DNA from: Phycisphaerales bacterium
GTDB lineage: Bacteria > Planctomycetota > Phycisphaerae > Phycisphaerales > UBA1924
Direction: 5' to 3'
Assembly (NCBI GenBank): GCA_016699835.1
Contig: CP064987.1
Location: 992,001-1,056,000 of the forward strand
DNA: 64,000 bases
The notes beneath the pieces are model-generated. The model was given only the letters and a program-made list of their open reading frames with translations, was not told the origin of the DNA and made no database searches. Every line of letters begins with the position of its first letter. The first letter of the stretch is position 1. The position numbers were made by a program, and so were the translations under genes. This document shows, piece by piece, positions 58,859 through 64,000 of the stretch.

Positions 58859-59785
58859 ATGTCCGGGGGTTCGTCCAACTCGACGCATGTCTCGCTGGCG
58901 ATGCCGGTGTACAACGGCGCGCGATTCATGCCTCGCGCGCTGGAGTGCATCCGGTCGCAGACGCACCGCGACTGGACGCTGCTCATCAGCGACAACGCCT
59001 CGACGGACGCGACGGAGTCGATCGGACGCGAGGCCGCGGCCGGTGATTCACGCATCCGGTACCACCGGCACAGCGAGAACATCGGGGCGGCTCCGAACTT
59101 CAACTTCGCCTTCAAGCAGACATCCGGCGCGTTGTTCAAGTGGTGTGCGCACGATGATGAGTTCGCGCCGACGTTTCTGGAGGCGTGCGTGAAGGCCCTG
59201 GGCGAGAATTCCAAGGCTGTGCTCGCGCACACGAACACAAACTCGATCGATGACTCGGGCGAGGTGCGGTCGCGAGATGGATATGAGTCGCGTGTGCCGT
59301 CGGATCGTCCCTCCGCGCGGTTCCGGGCGGCGATGGAGATGGCGTATCCGACGATCGTGTGGGGGGTGATGCGTCGCGACGCCGCCGCCCGCACACCGCT
59401 CATCGCGAGTTTTGTGGGGTCGGATCGGTACTTTCTCGCGGAGTTGCTGCTGAGCGGGTCGCTTGTGGTGGTGCCCGAGTATCTCTTCTCGGTGCGATTC
59501 CACGAGGGGCAGTTCGCGGCGGCGTTCGAGAAGAACTCTGCGGCGGAACTCTTGCGGTGGTTCGACCCTCGCGCGAAAGCGGGCGGGATCGGGACCGCGT
59601 GCCGATCGGCGCTGCACATCGCCGGCACGCTCGCACGCTGCGAGGCGTCGCTGGGCGAGCGGGTCCGCTGCGTGTCGTATCTCACAGGTCGGATCGCGCG
59701 CCGGGTTCGCCGGCGGTTGTTCGGAACACGCCCTTTGCCCACGCCGCCCCCGTCGCACATGGGCGCGCAGGAGACCGCTTCATGA
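58859..59785 (+). CDS. family 2 glycosyltransferase
   Basis: 308 residues. The GT-A core shows VSLAMPVYNGARFMPRAL, DNASTDATESI and a DxD-like HDDEF in KWCAHDDEFAPTF. It transfers a sugar from a nucleotide donor, probably to a polysaccharide or glycolipid. The last 25 residues are Arg/Pro-rich. ATG 58859 follows AAAGGTGTGG. Stop overlaps the following gene as ATGA. The 160-bp gap upstream holds no clear promoter; TATCCT near 58757 is a weak -10 candidate. Confidence 0.85.
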   Translation: MSGGSSNSTHVSLAMPVYNGARFMPRALECIRSQTHRDWTLLISDNASTDATESIGREAAAGDSRIRYHRHSENIGAAPNFNFAFKQTSGALFKWCAHDDEFAPTFLEACVKALGENSKAVLAHTNTNSIDDSGEVRSRDGYESRVPSDRPSARFRAAMEMAYPTIVWGVMRRDAAARTPLIASFVGSDRYFLAELLLSGSLVVVPEYLFSVRFHEGQFAAAFEKNSAAELLRWFDPRAKAGGIGTACRSALHIAGTLARCEASLGERVRCVSYLTGRIARRVRRRLFGTRPLPTPPPSHMGAQETAS

Positions 59786-60552
59786 AGGTTGCCATTCTTG
59801 CCGGTGGAGTCGGCTCTCGCCTCGCCGAGGAGACCGAGATCAAGCCCAAGCCGATGGTCGAGATCGGCGGCAAGCCGATCCTCTGGCACATCCTGATGCA
59901 CTACGCGCGGTACGGGCACAAGGACTTTGCGATCGCGCTGGGGTACAAGGGCGACTACATCAAGAAGTATTTCACCGACTACGCGTCGCTCGCCGGATCG
60001 ATGCGGATCAGCCTCCGCTCGGGGAAGGTCGAGCAGTACGACGCGCAGGTTCCCGACTGGAACCTCGACCTCATCGACACTGGGCTGCCCACGCTCACGG
60101 GCGGGCGCATCAAGCGGCTCAAGCCCTACATCGGCAACAACACGTTCATGCTCACGTGGGGCGATGGGGTCGCCGACGTCGATCTCGACAAACTGCTCGC
60201 GTTCCACAAGTCGCATGGCAAACTCGCCACCGTCACGACCGTCCGCCCCACCGCTCGTTTCGGGCACATCGAGTTCGATGGCGATCGCGTGGCGAGTTTC
60301 TCCGAGAAGCCGCAGACCGCCGAGGGGTGGATCAACGGGGCCTTCTTCGTGCTCGAGCCGCAGATCTTCGACTACATCGAGGGCGACACGACGCAGTGGG
60401 AGAAGGAGCCGATGGAGGGCCTCACCCGCGACGGGCAACTGATGGCCTACAAGCACACCGGGTTCTGGCAGTGCATGGACACGCTCCGCGACAAGAAACT
60501 CCTGCAGGATCTCTGGGACGCGGGCAATCCGCCGTGGAAGACCTGGGCCTAA
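59782..60552 (+). CDS. rfbF: glucose-1-phosphate cytidylyltransferase (RfbF)
   Basis: 256 residues. Makes CDP-glucose from glucose-1-phosphate and CTP, the entry to CDP-dideoxysugars. The N-terminal AILAGGVGSRLAEETEIKPK loop, LTWGDGVADVD, and GFWQCMDTLRDKKLLQDLW near the end are diagnostic. ATG overlaps the glycosyltransferase stop (ATGA) and follows AGGAG. No rfbG-type CDP-glucose dehydratase is seen in the window. Confidence 0.93.
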   Translation: MKVAILAGGVGSRLAEETEIKPKPMVEIGGKPILWHILMHYARYGHKDFAIALGYKGDYIKKYFTDYASLAGSMRISLRSGKVEQYDAQVPDWNLDLIDTGLPTLTGGRIKRLKPYIGNNTFMLTWGDGVADVDLDKLLAFHKSHGKLATVTTVRPTARFGHIEFDGDRVASFSEKPQTAEGWINGAFFVLEPQIFDYIEGDTTQWEKEPMEGLTRDGQLMAYKHTGFWQCMDTLRDKKLLQDLWDAGNPPWKTWA

Positions 60553-60559
60553 AGACATC

Positions 60560-60609
60560 GCACTCACCTTCCGGTTCACCACTCACGATTCACGACTCAC
60601 CATTCACGT
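60560..60609. repeat. TCAC-rich low-complexity spacer
   Basis: The gap between rfbF and the epimerase contains degenerate copies of ACTCACGATTCAC, similar in kind to 45427-45496. Pyrimidine/adenine-rich on the plus strand. Confidence 0.55.
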
Positions 60610-60631
60610 TCCGTTCGCTCTGGGGGTTCTC

Positions 60632-61663
60632 ATGAAAGTTCTCGTCACGGGTCATCTCGGGTACATCGGCGTCGTGCTTGTGCCGCTGCTCCAATCGCGC
60701 GGGCATGAGGTTGTCGGCTATGACAGCGACCTCTACCGGCGTTCGACGTATGGACCGGCGAGCCGACTGCCCCAGGTCCGCAACATCCAGAAGGACATCC
60801 GCGATTCGGAGTTGAAGGACGTCGAGGGCTTCGACGCGATCCTCCACCTCGCGGGCCTCTCGAACGACCCGCTGGGCGACTTCAACCCGTCGCTCACGTA
60901 TGACATCAACTATCACGCGTCCGCACGTCTCGCCGAACTCGCGCGCAAGGCCGGGGTCTCACGGTTCATCTTCTCGTCGTCGTGCTCGAACTATGGTGCC
61001 GCGGGCGATGCGCCGGTGGATGAGTCGTCGGCGTTCAACCCCGTGACGCCGTATGGCGAGTCGAAAGTGCTGACCGAGCAGGCGGTCTCGAAACTTGCGA
61101 CGGACTCGTTCTCGCCGGTCTTCCTCCGCAACGCGACGGCGTACGGCGTGTCGTGCCGAATCCGCTTCGATCTCGTCCTCAACAACCTGACCGCGTGGGC
61201 GTACACGACCGGCAAGGTGCACATCAAGAGCGACGGCACGCCGTGGCGCCCGATCGTGCACATCGAGGACATCTCGCGCGCGTTCGTCGCGACGCTGGAA
61301 GCCCCCAAGGAGAAGGTCCACAACCAGGCCTTCAACGTCGGCGCGACGAAGGAGAACTACCGCGTCCGCGAGATCGCGGAGATTGTGCACGCGACCGTGC
61401 CGAACTCCGAGGTATCCTTCGCCGAGGGCGGCTCCCCCGACAAGCGGAACTATCGCGCGAACTGCGACAAGTTCACGAGCACGTTCCCTCAGTGGGCGCC
61501 CAAGTGGACGGCGAAGGCCGCCGCGAAGGAGTTGCACGACAGTTTTAAGGCTGTCGGCGTGACCCTCGACGAGTTCGAGGGCGATCGCTACAAACGGATC
61601 GGGCAACTCAAGGCGCTCCTCAAGGAGGGGCAACTCGACGAGTCGTTCCGATTCACCCGATAG
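60632..61663 (+). CDS. NAD-dependent sugar epimerase/dehydratase (extended SDR)
   Basis: 343 residues. Rossmann motif VTGHLGYIGVVLVPLL, a serine-rich SSSCSNYGA strand, catalytic YGESK, and the RPIVHIEDISRAF region are typical of UDP/GDP/CDP-hexose epimerases and dehydratases. In this setting it probably acts on the CDP-sugar made by RfbF or on the methylated product, but the precise reaction is unclear. ATG 60632 chosen because it begins right at the Rossmann strand. Confidence 0.85.
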   Translation: MKVLVTGHLGYIGVVLVPLLQSRGHEVVGYDSDLYRRSTYGPASRLPQVRNIQKDIRDSELKDVEGFDAILHLAGLSNDPLGDFNPSLTYDINYHASARLAELARKAGVSRFIFSSSCSNYGAAGDAPVDESSAFNPVTPYGESKVLTEQAVSKLATDSFSPVFLRNATAYGVSCRIRFDLVLNNLTAWAYTTGKVHIKSDGTPWRPIVHIEDISRAFVATLEAPKEKVHNQAFNVGATKENYRVREIAEIVHATVPNSEVSFAEGGSPDKRNYRANCDKFTSTFPQWAPKWTAKAAAKELHDSFKAVGVTLDEFEGDRYKRIGQLKALLKEGQLDESFRFTR

Positions 61664-61678
61664 TCTCTACTCGACCTC

Positions 61679-61705
61679 GTGGCACAGGCGTCTCGCCTGT
61701 GCCAC
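61679..61705 (+). repeat. perfect palindrome, dispersed-repeat candidate
   Basis: GTGGCACAGGCG and CGCCTGTGCCAC form a perfect 12-bp stem with loop TCT, 16 bases after the epimerase stop. It shares GTGGCNCAGGCGTC with the hairpin after the DegP gene (21174-21198). No T-tract, so if it terminates transcription it is by stem strength alone. Confidence 0.75.
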
Positions 61706-61759
61706 CACAATCTTCAGACGTCACCATACCACCGACTGATTTCGAACCCAAGGATCCCC

Positions 61760-63049
61760 ATGGCCGCCGATACCGCCTCCGTGTTCACTCCCGCGTTCGT
61801 CGAGAAATGCAAGCGCGTCCGTTGCCGCATCAGCGGCGAGGTCGGCGTGGAGCCCGTCGTGGACCTGGGCATGATGCCGCACATCAACGCGCTGCTCACC
61901 AAGGAGCAGCTCGGCAAGATCCGCTCGGGCGAGGTGAAGGAGCCGATGTGGCCCCTCGAACTCATCTTCGCCCCGGAGAGCAAACTTGTCCAGATCACCG
62001 AGACCGTGGACCCGTCGATCATCTTCGGCGCCGATTATCCGTACTTCTCGTCGTTCATGGACGCGTGGCTCGCCCACTGCAAGAACCACGCGAAGCACCT
62101 GATCCAATCGCGCGGGCTGAACATGAACAGCCTCGTCATTGAACTCGCGAGCAACGACGGCTACATGCTCAAGAACTTCGTCGAGGCGGGCGTGCCCGCG
62201 CTCGGCATCGACCCCGCTCCGGAGCCGTGCAAGGCCGCCGAGAAGATCGGCGTGCCGACGATGTGCGCGTTCTTCGGCGTGGACCTCGCGCAAAAACTCG
62301 TGAACGAGGGAAGACGCGCCGACGTCGTCATCGGGAACAACGTCATGGCCCACGTCGCCGACACCAACGGCTTCGTCAAGGGCATGGGCATGCTCCTCAA
62401 GGACGACGGTACGACCTCTGTCGAGAACCCCTATCTCCGCGACTTCATCGAGAAGTGCGAGTTCGACACGATCTATCACGAGCACCTCTGCTACTACTCC
62501 GCCACCAGCGTCACCTACATGTTCGAGAAGAACGGGCTCTATCTCAACCACGTTGAGCGCATCCCGACGCATGGTGGCTCGCTCCGGTACTACGGCGGGA
62601 AGAAGAAGAACCTGCAGGACTCGGTCAAGAACATCCTCGCCGAGGAACGCGATCTGGGCATGGACAAGCCCGGGTATTACCGCGGCTTTGCCCAGCGCGT
62701 GCATGGCATCCGCGAGACGATGCGGAGCCTCATCGCCGACATCCGTCGCCAGGGAAAGACGGTCGCGGCGTATGGCGCAGCAGCGAAGGGAGCCGTCATG
62801 CTCAACTTCCTCGGCGCCGACCACACCCAGATCGACTTCTGCGTGGACAAGAACCCTTTCAAGCAGAACAAGTTCATGCCCGGCGTGCACGTCCCGATCC
62901 TGCACCAGGACGAACTGCTCAAGCGCAAGCCCGACTACTGCATCATCCTTCCCTGGAACTTCAAGGAAGAGATCATGCAGCAGCAGGCCGAGTATCGCAA
63001 GCAGGGTGGACGCTTCATCGTACCGATTCCAAGCCCCGTGATCGTCTAA
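61760..63049 (+). CDS. SAM-dependent sugar C-methyltransferase
   Basis: 429 residues. N-terminal zinc-binding part (CKRVRCRISG, VVDLGMMPHINALL), SAM motif IELASNDGYMLKNF, C-terminal YGAAAKGAVMLNFL and PWNFKEEIMQQ identify the TylC/NovU-type C-methyltransferases, which methylate C-3 or C-5 of dTDP- or CDP-4-keto-sugars. The Cys pattern of the zinc site is looser than the canonical four-Cys form. ATG 61760; the frame is open further back through the palindrome. Next gene begins 6 bases after the stop. Confidence 0.88.
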   Translation: MAADTASVFTPAFVEKCKRVRCRISGEVGVEPVVDLGMMPHINALLTKEQLGKIRSGEVKEPMWPLELIFAPESKLVQITETVDPSIIFGADYPYFSSFMDAWLAHCKNHAKHLIQSRGLNMNSLVIELASNDGYMLKNFVEAGVPALGIDPAPEPCKAAEKIGVPTMCAFFGVDLAQKLVNEGRRADVVIGNNVMAHVADTNGFVKGMGMLLKDDGTTSVENPYLRDFIEKCEFDTIYHEHLCYYSATSVTYMFEKNGLYLNHVERIPTHGGSLRYYGGKKKNLQDSVKNILAEERDLGMDKPGYYRGFAQRVHGIRETMRSLIADIRRQGKTVAAYGAAAKGAVMLNFLGADHTQIDFCVDKNPFKQNKFMPGVHVPILHQDELLKRKPDYCIILPWNFKEEIMQQQAEYRKQGGRFIVPIPSPVIV

Positions 63050-63055
63050 GCCATC

Positions 63056-64000
63056 ATGTCGAGATCCACGCACAACACCGGCCCGCGCTTCGACGTCCAC
63101 CACGACGCGGCGGCCCAGTGCCCCAACTGCGAGCACCAGGGGCTCACCATCTTCTATGAGGTCCACGGGATTCCATGCCATAGCATGATCCTGCTCGATT
63201 CCGCGAAGGAGGCGAGCGACTATCACACGGGCGACCTGCGCCTGGGCTTCTGCGAGTCCTGCGGCTTCATCACCAACACGCGATACGACATCGCGAACTC
63301 GGAGTATTCACAGAAGTTCGAGGAGAGCCAGGGGTTCTCCGCCACATTCAACAAGTTCGCCCGCGAACTCGCGAAGCGGTACGCCGATCGATATGACCTC
63401 GCCGGCGACAAGGTCGCACTCGAGATCGGCTGCGGCAAGGGCGAGTGGCTGTGCGCCCTGTGCGAGGAATCCGGCGGGCGCGGCATCGGGATCGATCCGG
63501 GATACACACCGAGTCGATTGACAAGCCCCGCGGCCGATCGTATCGAGTGGATCATTGATTTCTACGGGCCGAAGTTCGCCCATCTCCAGGCGGACTTCAT
63601 CGCCTGCCGGCACACGCTGGAGCACATCCAGCCGACGCTGGAGTTCATGCGATCGATCCGCGCGACCATCGGCGATCGCAAGGACACCATTCTTTTCTTC
63701 GAACTCCCCGAGGTGCTCCGCGAACTCGAGGAGGGCGCCTTCTGGGACATGTACTACGAGCATTGCACGTACTTCAGTCCGGGCTCGCTCGCGCGGCTGT
63801 TCCGCAAGGCCGGGTTCGACGTGACGTACCTGAGCGTGGAGTACGCGAACCAGTACATCATCCTCGATGCTGTTCCCTCTGATACGGAAACCAAAGCGAG
63901 ACTGCCCCTCGAGGACGACATGGCGAGGCTACGCGCTGGCGTGAAGACGTTCGGCGAGACGGCGTCGCGTGTCGCGAGGTATTGGAGCGACTCGATCCGT
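63056..64000 (+). CDS. class I SAM-dependent methyltransferase, 5' part (runs off the window)
   Basis: At least 315 residues, cut by the window end. Two Cys pairs (CPNC near residue 22 and CESCGF near 66) form a complete four-Cys zinc site. The SAM motif is ALEIGCGKGEWLC. CRHTLEHI and YEHCTYFSPGSLARLFRKAG closely resemble the same regions of the 54272 product (CRHVLEHI, YEHCNYFMPRAMARAFQRAG), so the two are paralogues. Starts with ATG 6 bases after the upstream methyltransferase and shares its operon. Confidence 0.85.
   Translation, partial: MSRSTHNTGPRFDVHHDAAAQCPNCEHQGLTIFYEVHGIPCHSMILLDSAKEASDYHTGDLRLGFCESCGFITNTRYDIANSEYSQKFEESQGFSATFNKFARELAKRYADRYDLAGDKVALEIGCGKGEWLCALCEESGGRGIGIDPGYTPSRLTSPAADRIEWIIDFYGPKFAHLQADFIACRHTLEHIQPTLEFMRSIRATIGDRKDTILFFELPEVLRELEEGAFWDMYYEHCTYFSPGSLARLFRKAGFDVTYLSVEYANQYIILDAVPSDTETKARLPLEDDMARLRAGVKTFGETASRVARYWSDSIR

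Overview
The window reads as chromosome of a G+C-rich planctomycete, most likely class Phycisphaerae. The pointers are PEP-CTERM-type secreted proteins (C-terminal VPAPG, hydrophobic stretch, Arg/Lys tail), a C-terminal PDGGVTVDDLLYYL repeat that I associate with Phycisphaerae surface proteins, a large HEAT-repeat protein, WXG100-like proteins beside an FtsK/EssC-like ATPase in a lineage with an outer membrane, and mostly short intergenic gaps with many ATGA/GTGA start-stop overlaps. This placement is inference; no rRNA or taxonomic marker comparison was possible.

Layout. 1-4.2 kb: the 3' end of ispG, an alpha/beta hydrolase, and a coupled HEAT-repeat/membrane protein pair. 4.7-8.7 kb: a small conserved protein and ileS, whose C-terminal zinc knuckle is degenerate. 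8.8-11.2 kb: a histidine kinase overlapping an NtrC-type sigma-54 regulator. 11.2-20 kb, minus strand: a HAF-repeat/PEP-CTERM protein with an apparent frameshift, a phosphotransferase, a GGDEF-HAD-rsmA run, a small protein, and ftsW-murG. 20.2-23.4 kb: a DegP/HtrA-like lipoprotease and a neighbour with the same fold but a lost catalytic His. 23.7 kb: tRNA-Gln(CUG).

23.9-32.8 kb is the most unusual block. A 997-residue exported beta-carbonic-anhydrase-like protein has a transmembrane helix, a long acidic linker and a minimal chemoreceptor signalling tip. It is followed on the same strand by a WXG100-like gene, an unknown helical protein, a second WXG-like small protein and a 1347-residue EssC/FtsK-like ATPase. 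Together the last four look like a reduced type VII (ESX)-like secretion locus.

33-35.7 kb: dTDP-sugar genes (rmlA/rmlC/rmlD-like) and a membrane protein. 35.8-40.3 kb: a class III aminotransferase, AstA and AstD, which form an arginine-succinyltransferase-type module, convergent with scoA; truD and fliN follow. 43-44.8 kb: a PEP-CTERM protein and about 1 kb of gene-free DNA holding a 21-bp tandem repeat array with strong dyad symmetry. 44.8-49.4 kb: small conserved and membrane proteins and an MFS transporter. 49.5-52.4 kb: a secreted metalloprotease with six Ig-like domains. 52.7 kb: serS. 54.3-64 kb: a polysaccharide/sugar-modification region with three related zinc-binding C-methyltransferases (the last cut by the window end), a coupled unknown protein, an LhgO-type oxidase, a GT2 glycosyltransferase, a glucose-1-phosphate cytidylyltransferase and an NAD-dependent epimerase.
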